Shown: one piece after another, positions 26,176 through 34,733 of the stretch
Numbering within the stretch: position 1 is the first letter of the stretch
How the letters are laid out: every line of letters begins with the position of its first letter
Source: Chitinophagales bacterium
GTDB taxonomy: Bacteria; Bacteroidota; Bacteroidia; Chitinophagales; S012-47
NCBI GenBank assembly: GCA_026981615.1
Contig: JALSIH010000212.1
Location: forward strand, 1-40,126
Length of the DNA stretch: 40,126 nt
Reading direction: 5' to 3'
Program-made: the position numbers and the translations under genes
Notes under the pieces: generated by a model
What the model was told of the DNA's origin: nothing
The model's input: the letters and a program-made list of their open reading frames with translations, nothing else
Database searches by the model: none

Positions 26176-26211
26176 CCCGGTTTTTTCCAGGATAAGACCT
26201 GGCGGGCCGGG
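26176..26211 (-). other. Nested stem-loop in the rpsP 5' leader
   Basis: Inner CCAGG-TCTTAT-CCTGG and outer CCCGG/CCGGG (minus-strand reading). Confidence 0.45.
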
Positions 26212-26229
26212 TGATTTCTTAAAGTGCGG

Positions 26230-26237
26230 CAAAAATA
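26230..26237 (-). promoter_or_regulatory. Putative -7 box TATTTTTG for the rpsP-rimM-trmD operon
   Basis: Minus strand ccTTATTTTTGccg upstream of the leader hairpin. Confidence 0.4.
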
Positions 26238-26415
26238 AGGCTATTATTCGTAAAATGAAAGCATTGCAGCCGGGGAATCAAATCCGGTGACATGCGAAGG
26301 GCCGGGGCAGGCTCCGGAAGATGGCAAATGGCGGCCCTGCATTTTTTCTGCTTTCATAATAATGCCGTAATTTTATCTGTGGGCGTTTCCCTCTATCCTC
26401 AAAAATATTAAAGGC

Positions 26416-26940
26416 ATGAGAAAAAAATGCATCTTGCTCTTTTTGATGCTATCTGCCGCCTTTTCCGGACTCCTGGCCCAAAGGCCGGTTTTGTTGATGC
26501 ACAATGTAAAAAACGGAAAAGAAAAAGTCGTCCGCCAGGCCGATATGATCCGGGTGAAGGACCGGGAAGGAAATACGTATAAGGGCCGCATGGCCATAGT
26601 GAACGACAGTCTGCTGGTGATAGGGGCATCCGGAATTGCCATTCAGGATATCGTGGAAGTGCGCAAAGTGACGCTGGCGGCAAAAATTCTCGGGGGTTTG
26701 CTGGCCGGTACGGCCGGCCTGGCTACGGCCTATGGGGCATACGGCATCATTGTCCTTATTTCGGAAGGAGGGTTTGCCAGTGTTTTTGCCATAATTCTTG
26801 CCGTTCCCGTGGCCATTGCCGCGATTCTTACGGGCACAGGTTTGTTAATCATGAACTCGGGCAGGCGCTACAAAAATTCAAAGTGGAATTTTTCCATTGC
26901 CCCCGGCCCATCGAAAACGAAACCGGCAGGCAGCCGCTAA
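26416..26940 (+). CDS. Hypothetical protein: signal peptide plus two C-terminal Gly/Ala-rich TM segments
   Basis: MRKKCILLFLMLSAAFSGLLAQRPVLLMHNVKNGKEKVVRQADMIRVKDREGNTYKGRMAIVNDSLLVIGASGIAIQDIVEVRK + ILGGLLAGTAGLATAYGAYGIIVLI + FASVFAIILAVPVAIAAILTGTGLLIM. Confidence 0.75.
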   Translation: MRKKCILLFLMLSAAFSGLLAQRPVLLMHNVKNGKEKVVRQADMIRVKDREGNTYKGRMAIVNDSLLVIGASGIAIQDIVEVRKVTLAAKILGGLLAGTAGLATAYGAYGIIVLISEGGFASVFAIILAVPVAIAAILTGTGLLIMNSGRRYKNSKWNFSIAPGPSKTKPAGSR

Positions 26941-27860
26941 AATTCAAGTGAAAGTGTCATTCCGTTGACCGGATCACCGGGGTAGCTCAGGGCCGCAAAG
27001 GGCATCAAACGCAGTCTCTTCCCTTCTTTTTTCTTCGAGAGGTCATCGCTCAGGTCGAAATTGTAGAGGTGTGCATCCACAATGGCATCGACCACATTGA
27101 GGAGATAAATGCCCACCGTGGCGAGATAGGCCATGTCACGGTAATTTTTCCATTGCTCGGCTTCGCTCCTGAGTTGTGAGGTAAGGTAGGCCGATGTAAA
27201 TCCGGTTTCATATTCCGAAAGGGGGTCATCGTCTGTCCGCGTGGCATAGGCCAGGGCAAAATCGCGGTAAAAGCCATTGTAATAGGCCGAAAAACCGGCA
27301 GCGGTGGCTACCAGCCCGAAGGCCAGGGGGGCTTTCCAGTATTTGCGGTTGTAGAGCTGCCCCAGGCCCGGAAGGAGCACGGAATAATAGGCCGCACGCA
27401 AAGGGGCATGATCCTGAGGCGCTTGTTTCAGTCTGGCAACGACATAGGCATCCAGCGCATTGATGCCGTAGGCATACAGCGTGAAAAAAACCGAGTAGCG
27501 CTTGTAGTCTCCATAGCGGAAAGTATTCCGAAACACTTCCATATTCGAAAGGCCGGGGTAGGGATCGTCAAGCAAAGTGTTTTGCCCGATGCGCACGAGG
27601 GTCGATTTTTCATAGGCCGAACTGAGCAGCGAAAAGCGGACGCTTCCGTACACACCGGAAGCGGCCAGCGAAAACATGAGCGGGGCTTTGACAAACTGGC
27701 GGTTGCTCCATTGCCCGTAGCCCGGCAGGAGGACTGAGCGCATGGCCGTCTTTTCGGGGCTGAGAAGCGGGGCCGTTGAATCTGCTGCGGGAAGGCTGTC
27801 CCGGGCGGATAAATAGAGGGAAAAAAAGAGCAGAAAGAGGAAAGCCGGCAGCTTAGCCAT
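26937..27860 (-). CDS. DUF5683-like membrane protein with signal peptide, downstream of parB
   Basis: MAKLPAFLFLLFFSLYLSARDSLP...MRSVLLPGYGQWSNRQFVKAPLMF...YSVLLPGLGQLYNRKYWKAPLAFG...; stop codon overlaps the convergent gene's stop (ctaa). Confidence 0.8.
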   Translation of the reverse strand: MAKLPAFLFLLFFSLYLSARDSLPAADSTAPLLSPEKTAMRSVLLPGYGQWSNRQFVKAPLMFSLAASGVYGSVRFSLLSSAYEKSTLVRIGQNTLLDDPYPGLSNMEVFRNTFRYGDYKRYSVFFTLYAYGINALDAYVVARLKQAPQDHAPLRAAYYSVLLPGLGQLYNRKYWKAPLAFGLVATAAGFSAYYNGFYRDFALAYATRTDDDPLSEYETGFTSAYLTSQLRSEAEQWKNYRDMAYLATVGIYLLNVVDAIVDAHLYNFDLSDDLSKKKEGKRLRLMPFAALSYPGDPVNGMTLSLEF

Positions 27861-28767
27861 TTCCACCTTCTTCGATGATCTCGAGTATGCGGTTGAGGTC
27901 GTCATCCGAGTAGTATTTGATAACGATCTGTCCTTTGCCGCTATTGTCGTACTTCATATACACCCGCGTGCTGAGAGCGGTGGCCAGGCGGTCTTCCACA
28001 TGCTTGTATTCCGGGGGCAGGGGGCTTTTTTCTTTGGCCGCTTTTTTGATTTTTCGCAGGCCGTTTCTTACCAGGGCTTCGACCTGGCGCACCGACAGGT
28101 TTTTCTTAATGATTTCTTTGAAAATGAGCAACTGCTCTTCCACGTTTTCCACGTTGATGATGGCCCGTGCATGTCCCATGGTGATTTGTCGCTCTTTGAT
28201 GGCTTTCAGAATATCCGGGGGCAGTTTCAGCAGACGCAGGTAATTGCTTACGGTGGTACGTTTTTTCCCGACCCGCTCGGCCAGCACTTCCTGGGTGAGG
28301 TCGCATTCTTCCATCAGGCGCTTGTAGTTGATGGCGATTTCCACGGCATTGAGGTTTTCGCGCTGTATGTTTTCGATCAGGGCGATTTCCAGCATTTCCT
28401 GGTCGTTGGCCGTGCGTATGTAGGCCGGCACTTCCGTCAGGCCGGCCATTTTGGCGGCACGGATCCTTCGCTCTCCGGCTATGAGCTGGTATTTTCCGCC
28501 ACCGATCTTTCGTACCGAGATGGGCTGAATGACCCCGTGCACACGGATGCTGCCGGTAAGTTCTTCCAGTTTGTCGGCATCAAATTCGTTGCGGGGCTGA
28601 AAGGGGTTGACTTCCACCTTGTCAATAGGGATGGAGCTGACGGCTCCTACGGCCTGCAGTGCATTTGCTGACGGGCTTTTTTTGCTGTCCGCGGACAGGT
28701 CATCGTCCATGTTTTGAAGAAGGGCCCGGATGCCCTTTCCCAGGGCTTCTTTTTTATTTGCGCTCAT
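27853..28767 (-). CDS. parB: Chromosome partitioning protein ParB
   Basis: MSANKKEALGKGIRALL...VEVNPFQPRNEFDADKLEELTGSIRVHGVIQPISVRKIGGGKYQLIAGERRIRAAKMAGLTEVPAYIR...ALIENIQRENLNAVEIAINYKRLMEE. Confidence 0.97.
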   Translation of the reverse strand: MSANKKEALGKGIRALLQNMDDDLSADSKKSPSANALQAVGAVSSIPIDKVEVNPFQPRNEFDADKLEELTGSIRVHGVIQPISVRKIGGGKYQLIAGERRIRAAKMAGLTEVPAYIRTANDQEMLEIALIENIQRENLNAVEIAINYKRLMEECDLTQEVLAERVGKKRTTVSNYLRLLKLPPDILKAIKERQITMGHARAIINVENVEEQLLIFKEIIKKNLSVRQVEALVRNGLRKIKKAAKEKSPLPPEYKHVEDRLATALSTRVYMKYDNSGKGQIVIKYYSDDDLNRILEIIEEGGNG

Positions 28768-29581
28768 CAATGTCCTCCAATTTGTCTTCAATGGCCGCAT
28801 CGCTGATTACCTGTTCTATTTCTTCCCTTTCAATCAGCTCGCGCGCCAGGTTGAGATGGTTAATGGCGCCTTTCGAGTCGGCATCGTACATGATGGCCGG
28901 TTTGCCGAAGCTCGGGGCTTCGCCCAGGCGCGTATTGCGGTGTATGATGGTATTGAAAACAATATCCTGAAAATGTCTTTTGACTTCGGCCACCACCTGG
29001 TTGGACAGGCGGAGGCGGGTATCGTACATCGTCAGCAGAATGCCTTCGATCTGGAGATCGGGGTTCAACCGGTTTTGTACAATCTTAATCGTGTTCAGCA
29101 GTTTGCCCAGTCCTTCGAGGGCAAAATACTCGCACTGTACCGGGATGAGTACCGAGTCGGCACCCGAAAGCGCATTGACCGTGATCAGTCCGAGGGACGG
29201 AGAGCAGTCAATCAGAATGTACTCATAATCGGCCTGGAGCTTGTCGATGACCTTTTTCATGATCTTTTCCCGGTCGGGATGGTTGATGAGTTCGATTTCG
29301 GCCCCCACCAGGTCGAGATGCGAGGGCATCAGAAAGAGATTGGGGGTGTCGGTCTCGAGAATCACATCGCCCGGGGGCACTTCATTGATCATGCATTCAT
29401 AGATGCTTTGCCTGACCTCTTTCGGGTCGAAGCCCACGCCCGAAGTGGAGTTGGCCTGCGGGTCGGCATCGATGAGCAGGGTTTTCCGCTCAAGGATGGC
29501 CAGACTTGCGGCCAGGTTGATGGACGTTGTGGTTTTCCCTACTCCGCCTTTTTGGTTAGCTATTGCTATTACTTTCGCCAT
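28754..29581 (-). CDS. parA: Chromosome partitioning ATPase ParA
   Basis: MAKVIAIANQKGGVGKTTTSINLAASLAILERKTLLIDADPQANSTSGVGFDPKEV...YEYILIDCSPSLGLITVNALSGADSVLIPVQCEYFALEGLGKLL. Confidence 0.97.
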   Translation of the reverse strand: MAKVIAIANQKGGVGKTTTSINLAASLAILERKTLLIDADPQANSTSGVGFDPKEVRQSIYECMINEVPPGDVILETDTPNLFLMPSHLDLVGAEIELINHPDREKIMKKVIDKLQADYEYILIDCSPSLGLITVNALSGADSVLIPVQCEYFALEGLGKLLNTIKIVQNRLNPDLQIEGILLTMYDTRLRLSNQVVAEVKRHFQDIVFNTIIHRNTRLGEAPSFGKPAIMYDADSKGAINHLNLARELIEREEIEQVISDAAIEDKLEDIDERK

Positions 29582-29637
29582 ATCCTTTTTTCCCTTTCTG
29601 TAAAAGTGCTGTAAAATTCCGAATTAAGCGGGACAAT

Positions 29638-30318
29638 TTATATTTCCCTTGTTTCTCCGATCTCCATAAACTTCAATTCCACCTCTGCGTTTCTGAACTT
29701 CCTGACCGCTTCATCATGATCGATGCGGATCAGCTCGAAGGTGTCGTAATGCATGGGAATCACATGATTGCATTTCAGAAAACTGGAAGCCTGCACGGCA
29801 TCGTCAATGCCCATGGTGAAGTTGTCGCCAATGGGCAGAAAAGCCAGGCAAAGATCGCACTGCCGTCCGATGAGTTGCATGTCCATGCTGAGGGCCGTGT
29901 CTCCTGCATGATAAAAGGCACATTGCGGAGTATCGATGAGAAAGCCTCCGGGGTTGCCCCCGTTGCTGCCATCGGGCAGGGCACTCGAATGAACGGCATT
30001 TACATACTTCACCTTGCCGAAGTCAAATGCCCATTGTCCACCGATGTTCATCGGGTGTACCTTCTCCACGCCTTCTTTTTCGAGCCAGGTAGTGATTTCA
30101 AAATTGCTGATGACCGTGGCACCGGTCCGATTTGCAATGCGCTTCACATCCGCAATGTGGTCGTAGTGCCCGTGGCTTACCAGAATATAATCTGCCGGAA
30201 TCTGATCCACATCAATATCCGATGCCAGCGGATTTTCACTGATGAAGGGATCAAATAAAAGATGACGCCCGTTTATCTCCACTCCGAAACAGGAATGGCC
30301 ATAATAGCTTACTTTCAT
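29638..30318 (-). CDS. UPF0173-type metal-dependent hydrolase (metallo-beta-lactamase fold)
   Basis: MKVSYYGHSCFGVEINGRHLLFDPFISENPLASDIDVDQIPADYILVSHGHYDHIADVKRIANRTGATVIS...VHSSALPDGSNGGNPGGFLIDTPQCAFYHAGDTALSMDMQLI. Confidence 0.95.
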   Translation of the reverse strand: MKVSYYGHSCFGVEINGRHLLFDPFISENPLASDIDVDQIPADYILVSHGHYDHIADVKRIANRTGATVISNFEITTWLEKEGVEKVHPMNIGGQWAFDFGKVKYVNAVHSSALPDGSNGGNPGGFLIDTPQCAFYHAGDTALSMDMQLIGRQCDLCLAFLPIGDNFTMGIDDAVQASSFLKCNHVIPMHYDTFELIRIDHDEAVRKFRNAEVELKFMEIGETREI

Positions 30319-30427
30319 GATTGACAGCTTTGAAGTGAGAATGATTTCAATTCATTGATAAAGTTAAGAGAAATGCCAGTTCAAATGCTGAAATTTGTAA
30401 ACAAATACAGCACACAATGTTAATAAA

Positions 30428-30961
30428 ATGGAGATGATCACCATCCTGTCGGGGACCAATCGAAAAGACAATCTGAGCAGCCGCGTGGCGGCCGTCTATG
30501 CCGGGCTGCTTAAGAAGAAGGGCCTCCGTCATCATCTTCTTTCGCTCGAAGACCTGCCCGAGGACTTCCTCAGGGCTTCTCTCTTTCATGATACGGCAAA
30601 AGCCCCCGGCTTTGAGGCCTGGCAGGAAAAATATCTTGTTCCGGCAGGCAAATTCATCTTCGTCATGCCCGAATACAACGGTTCCATTCCGGGGATTCTC
30701 AAGCTGCTCATCGACTCGGTAGATATCAAAAGGGTTTTTTATCACAAAAAAGCCATGCTCACGGGTGTATCGAGCGGACGGGCAGGCAACCTCCGGGGCC
30801 TCGATCACCTGACAAATATTCTGAATTATCTGAAAGTAAGCGTATATCACAATAAATTGCCAATTTCGAGGATCAATGAAGAACTGGATGAAAGAGGATT
30901 TAAAGCGGCAGATACGCGCAGGGTGGTGGAAGACCAGCTTCTTGGTTTTCTTGATTTTTAG
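30428..30961 (+). CDS. NAD(P)H-dependent FMN reductase family protein
   Basis: MEMITILSGTNRKDNLSSRVAAVYAGLLKKKGL...FIFVMPEYNGSIPGILKLLIDSVDIKRVFYHKKAMLTGVSSGRAGNLRGLDHLTNIL. Confidence 0.92.
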   Translation: MEMITILSGTNRKDNLSSRVAAVYAGLLKKKGLRHHLLSLEDLPEDFLRASLFHDTAKAPGFEAWQEKYLVPAGKFIFVMPEYNGSIPGILKLLIDSVDIKRVFYHKKAMLTGVSSGRAGNLRGLDHLTNILNYLKVSVYHNKLPISRINEELDERGFKAADTRRVVEDQLLGFLDF

Positions 30962-32543
30962 TTTGCTCTCCTGCGGCAAGCGGCAGGAAGCCCCCCGTGA
31001 CGGACCATTTCGATACAACATGGTCAACGGGATCAGCAGCCTCGATCCGGCTTTTGCCCGCAATCAGGCCAACATGTGGGCCGTGCATCATCTTTACAGC
31101 GGCCTCTTACAGTTTGATTCCAGCCTCCGCATTTTGCCTGCTCTTGCCCGCAGCTGGGAGATTCTCGACAGCGGACGGACGTATATTTTTCATCTCCGGC
31201 AGGATGTTTTTTTTCATGATGATCCGGTCTTTGCCGCTGGCAAGGGCCGCAAAGTGGTCGCCTCCGACTTTGTTTTCAGTTTCATGCGCCTGATCGACCC
31301 TGCCACCGCCTCGCCCGGATCATGGATATTCAACGACCGGGTGGCAGACGAAAATCCCTTTGTGGCAGCGGACGACAGTACTTTCGTCATCCGGCTCAAA
31401 AGCCCCTTTGTGCCTCTGCTCGGCATCCTTACCATGCAATATTGCAGCGTAGTTCCGCGGGAAGCCGTGGAGCGCTACGGCCGCGATTTCCGGAGCCACC
31501 CTGTCGGCACGGGCCCCTTCCGCCTGCGCCACTGGGAAGAAGGCGAAGCCCTTATTCTGCAGCGCAATCCGGCCTACTTCGAAAAGCTGAATGGCGAAGC
31601 GCTGCCTTTTCTCGATGAAGTGATTATCACTTTCAATGCAAACAAGAGCATGGAGTTTCTGCAGTTTATGGACGGGCAGCTTGACTTCGTTTCCGATATC
31701 GATGCCAGCCTGAAGGACCTGATCCTCGATGAAGAAGGGCGGCTGAGGGCCCGCTATCACAATAAAATGAAACTCCTTCGCTCCGATTACCTGAATACCG
31801 AATACTTCGGATTTCTGCTTGATTCGAGCCTGCCTTCCATGGCCGGCAGTCCGCTGCGTTTCGCTGCGTTGAGGCAGGCAATCAATATGGGCTTCGATCG
31901 GAGGGAAATGCTGCGCTACCTGCGCAACAACAAAGGGACACCGGCCCTTCACGGAATGATCCCCAAAGGTTTGCCGGCCTATGACGAAGACGCGGCCTAT
32001 GGTTACGACTATGACCCCGACTCGGCAAGGGCCCTTGTTGAGGGATTGGGCTACAGCACGGAGCATCCGGCCGAAATCAGTATCTACACCCCTCCCTCCC
32101 ATGTCGATATCTGCGAGTACCTGCAACAGCGGCTGATGGACATAGGGATAGACCTGCACATCAAAACGAGCTCCTTCGGCCTGCTCTACCAGCGCATGGT
32201 GCAGGGCGAGGCGCCTTTCTTTCGGGCCTCATGGATTGCCGACTATCCCGATGCGGAGAGCTATATGGCGCTTTTCTACAGCAAACACGGTGCTCCGCCC
32301 AATTACACGCGCTATTCCGATCCCCGGGCCGACTCGCTCTACCGCCTGGCCGTGGCAACGGCTGATGAGCGCCTGCGCAACAGGATATACCGGGCCATGG
32401 ACAGCCTGGTCATGCTTTCGGCTCCCGTGGTGCCGCTTTATTATGACGAGGTGTACCTTTTTGTTCAGCCCGGCATTCGCGGCCTGAGTGTGAATCCGAT
32501 GAACCTGCTCGACCTGCGAAAGGTGAGAAAAATCGTAAATTAA
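30876..32543 (+). CDS. Family 5 ABC transporter substrate-binding lipoprotein (DppA/OppA-like)
   Basis: Lipobox FLIFSLLSC; NGISSLDPAFARNQANMWAVHHLYSGLLQFDSSLRILPALARSWEILDSGRTYIFHLRQDVFFHDDPVF...PVGTGPFRLRHWEEGEALILQRNPAYF. Overlaps the upstream gene by 86 nt (74 nt if it starts at the ATG at 30888). Confidence 0.92.
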   Translation: MKNWMKEDLKRQIRAGWWKTSFLVFLIFSLLSCGKRQEAPRDGPFRYNMVNGISSLDPAFARNQANMWAVHHLYSGLLQFDSSLRILPALARSWEILDSGRTYIFHLRQDVFFHDDPVFAAGKGRKVVASDFVFSFMRLIDPATASPGSWIFNDRVADENPFVAADDSTFVIRLKSPFVPLLGILTMQYCSVVPREAVERYGRDFRSHPVGTGPFRLRHWEEGEALILQRNPAYFEKLNGEALPFLDEVIITFNANKSMEFLQFMDGQLDFVSDIDASLKDLILDEEGRLRARYHNKMKLLRSDYLNTEYFGFLLDSSLPSMAGSPLRFAALRQAINMGFDRREMLRYLRNNKGTPALHGMIPKGLPAYDEDAAYGYDYDPDSARALVEGLGYSTEHPAEISIYTPPSHVDICEYLQQRLMDIGIDLHIKTSSFGLLYQRMVQGEAPFFRASWIADYPDAESYMALFYSKHGAPPNYTRYSDPRADSLYRLAVATADERLRNRIYRAMDSLVMLSAPVVPLYYDEVYLFVQPGIRGLSVNPMNLLDLRKVRKIVN

Positions 32544-32547
32544 GAGG

Positions 32548-33033
32548 ATGGACTGGGATATTCTGATTCTTGTATTGGCCGTTTTGCTGCAAATAGCCGG
32601 ACTGGTCGGGTGTTTTGTGCCGGTGCTGCCCGGCCCGCTGCTCAATTTTGCGGGGCTATGGATCCTCGATTACACGCGCTGGGCCGATTTTTCCCTTTCG
32701 TTCATTCTGCTTTTTCTTTTCCTGGCGCTGGCGGCCCAGATCATCGACACGGTGATCCCGCTTTGGGGGACAAAAAAATACGGGGGCAGCCGCTGGGGGA
32801 TACGCGGGGCCACCATCGGCCTCCTCATCGGATTTCTGTTTTTCCCGCCTTTCGGCATCCTGCTGGGTCCTTTTTTCGGAGCCCTTATTGCCGAATATCT
32901 TCACGGCCGCAATACGCAGCAGGCGATGCGCAGTGCCTGGGGCTCGCTGATGGGATTTCTGGCCGGCACCGGACTGAAACTCATGGTGTCGCTGCTGATC
33001 CTCTTCTTTTTCATACGGGTCCTGCTCTTTTGA
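32548..33033 (+). CDS. DUF456 domain membrane protein
   Basis: LQIAGLVGCFVPVLPGPLLNFAGLWILDYTRWADFSLSFILLFLFLALAAQIIDTVIPLWGTKKYGGSRWGIRGATIGLLIGFLFFPPFGILLGPFFGALIAEYL. Confidence 0.9.
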   Translation: MDWDILILVLAVLLQIAGLVGCFVPVLPGPLLNFAGLWILDYTRWADFSLSFILLFLFLALAAQIIDTVIPLWGTKKYGGSRWGIRGATIGLLIGFLFFPPFGILLGPFFGALIAEYLHGRNTQQAMRSAWGSLMGFLAGTGLKLMVSLLILFFFIRVLLF

Positions 33034-33045
33034 GGAGGAGGGGCT

Positions 33046-34599
33046 TTACTGCGGGCCGTAAACCGCAAAAGGTACTATCACCTCTTCGAGCGAGAGGCCT
33101 CCGTGCTGAAAAGTGTCTTTATAGTAATTCACGAAATAATTGTAGTTGTTCGGATAAACAAAGTACTTGTCTTCCGCAGCGAAGATATAGCGCGAACTGA
33201 CGTGCTGGCGCGGAAGACGTGCATCGTGCGGGTTTTTCACTTCAAAAACTTCCTTCGGATTGTAGTTCAGGTTTTTGCCCGTCTTGTAGCGCAGATTGGT
33301 GGTGGTGTTTTTGTCTCCCACCACCTTCACCGGATTGTTGACCCGCACCGTACCGTGGTCGGTGGCAATGACAAGGTTGAAAGGCTTGTCCGAAATGCGC
33401 TTGAGTGCTTTGAGAAGGGGCGAGTGCTCAAACCAGCTGCGGGTGATCGAGCGGTAGGCCGCTTCATCGCGGGCCAGTTCCCTGAGTACTTCCATCTCCG
33501 TTCGGGCATGGCTGAGCATGTCCACAAAGTTGTAAACGATCACGTTCAGGTCGTAATTGAAGATGTTGTGTATGTTGTCCACCAGTGCATTGCCCGATTG
33601 ATTGTTGACGATCTTCTGGTAGCTCATCTTGATGTCCAGGCGCATGCGGGTAATTTGCTCCTTCAGCAAGTCCTCTTCGTGCATATTCTTGCCGCCTTTT
33701 TCTTCATCGTTGAGCCAGTACCTCGGAAAGTCCTTTTCGATGTCAAGGGGCATCATGCCGGCAAACATGGCATTGCGGCTGTACTGTGTGGAAGTGGGCA
33801 GGATGGCATACATCGAGGATTCTTCCTGCAGCTTGAAGTGCTCGTTGAGGAAAGGCATGATAACGCGCCACTGATCGTAGCGCAGGTTGTCGATGAGCAG
33901 AAAAACCGTGGGCATCGACTTATTGACGAGGGGAAAAAGTTTCTCCTTCAGCACGGTGTGTGACATCACCGGGGCATCTTTTCGATCATTCACCCAGTCC
34001 AGATAATTGCGCATCACGAATTTGCTGAATTCCCGGTTGGCTTCCTGCTTTTGCATCAGCAGCACCTCCTTCATGTCACTCGTTTTGGATTCTTCGAGGC
34101 TTAGTTCCCAGTGCAATATCTTTTTATAGATGGCCGCCCACTCTTCGTGGTCGAGTTCGTTTTGAAAAGCCATGAAGATGCTTTGAAATTCCTGCTGGTA
34201 GGCCGAAGTGGTTTTTTCGCGCACCAGGCGGGTATTGTCAATTATTTTTTTGAGTGTCAGCAGTATCTGGTGCGGCTTTACGGGCTTGATCAGGTAATCG
34301 CTGATTTGCTGCCCGATGGCATCTTCCATCAGGTTTTCCTCTTCGCTCTTGGTGATCATCACCACCGGCAGGCCGGGGTGCTTTTCCTTGATGCGGCTGA
34401 GGGTCTCCAGGCCCGAGAGCCCCGGCATGTTCTCATCCAGAAAAATTACGTCATAAGCCGTTTCGGCACACTTTTCTATGGCATCAAGGCCATTGCTCAC
34501 CTCATCCACCTCATAACCTTTGTCATTGAGAAAAAAAATCTGGGATTTCAGCAGGTCGATTTCGTCATCTGCCCAGAGTATTCGGATATTATTGTTCAT
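33046..34599 (-). CDS. porX: PorX-type response regulator with C-terminal PglZ/alkaline-phosphatase-like domain
   Basis: Receiver domain ILWADDEIDLLKSQIFFLNDKGYEVDEVSNGLDAIEKCAETAYDVIFLDENMPGLSGLETLSRIKEKHPGLPVVMITKSEEENLMEDAIGQQISDYLIKPVKP; PglZ part PTVFLLIDNLRYDQWRVIMPFLNEHF...LVIATDHGTVRV. Confidence 0.92.
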   Translation of the reverse strand: MNNNIRILWADDEIDLLKSQIFFLNDKGYEVDEVSNGLDAIEKCAETAYDVIFLDENMPGLSGLETLSRIKEKHPGLPVVMITKSEEENLMEDAIGQQISDYLIKPVKPHQILLTLKKIIDNTRLVREKTTSAYQQEFQSIFMAFQNELDHEEWAAIYKKILHWELSLEESKTSDMKEVLLMQKQEANREFSKFVMRNYLDWVNDRKDAPVMSHTVLKEKLFPLVNKSMPTVFLLIDNLRYDQWRVIMPFLNEHFKLQEESSMYAILPTSTQYSRNAMFAGMMPLDIEKDFPRYWLNDEEKGGKNMHEEDLLKEQITRMRLDIKMSYQKIVNNQSGNALVDNIHNIFNYDLNVIVYNFVDMLSHARTEMEVLRELARDEAAYRSITRSWFEHSPLLKALKRISDKPFNLVIATDHGTVRVNNPVKVVGDKNTTTNLRYKTGKNLNYNPKEVFEVKNPHDARLPRQHVSSRYIFAAEDKYFVYPNNYNYFVNYYKDTFQHGGLSLEEVIVPFAVYGPQ

Positions 34600-34618
34600 G
34601 TTTTCAGCTAATTTTGTG

Positions 34619-34626
34619 CAAAGTTA
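34619..34626 (-). promoter_or_regulatory. Putative -7 box TAACTTTG for porX
   Basis: Minus strand cgTAACTTTGcac about 20 nt upstream of the porX ATG. Confidence 0.5.
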
Positions 34627-34733
34627 CGTTTATTGAAAAGGCAATCGGCCCTTAAAAGTTTGCTTTCGACTATTAACTCCCAAATTTATCTGCAGCATAT
34701 GCAGGGGGAGAAAAAAATTAAAAAAAGGATCAT

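Noticed and set aside
25357-26214. 285-aa Phe/Leu-rich plus-strand ORF resembling a membrane protein
   Set aside because: It is the antisense of the Glu/Lys/Ala-rich S16 tail (GAA/AAG reads as TTC/CTT), so the hydrophobicity is an artefact.
28140-28165. CCACGT...CCACGT near parB considered as a parS site
   Set aside because: It is a direct repeat within coding sequence, not the palindromic parS consensus. I found no convincing parS by eye; a motif scan would be needed.
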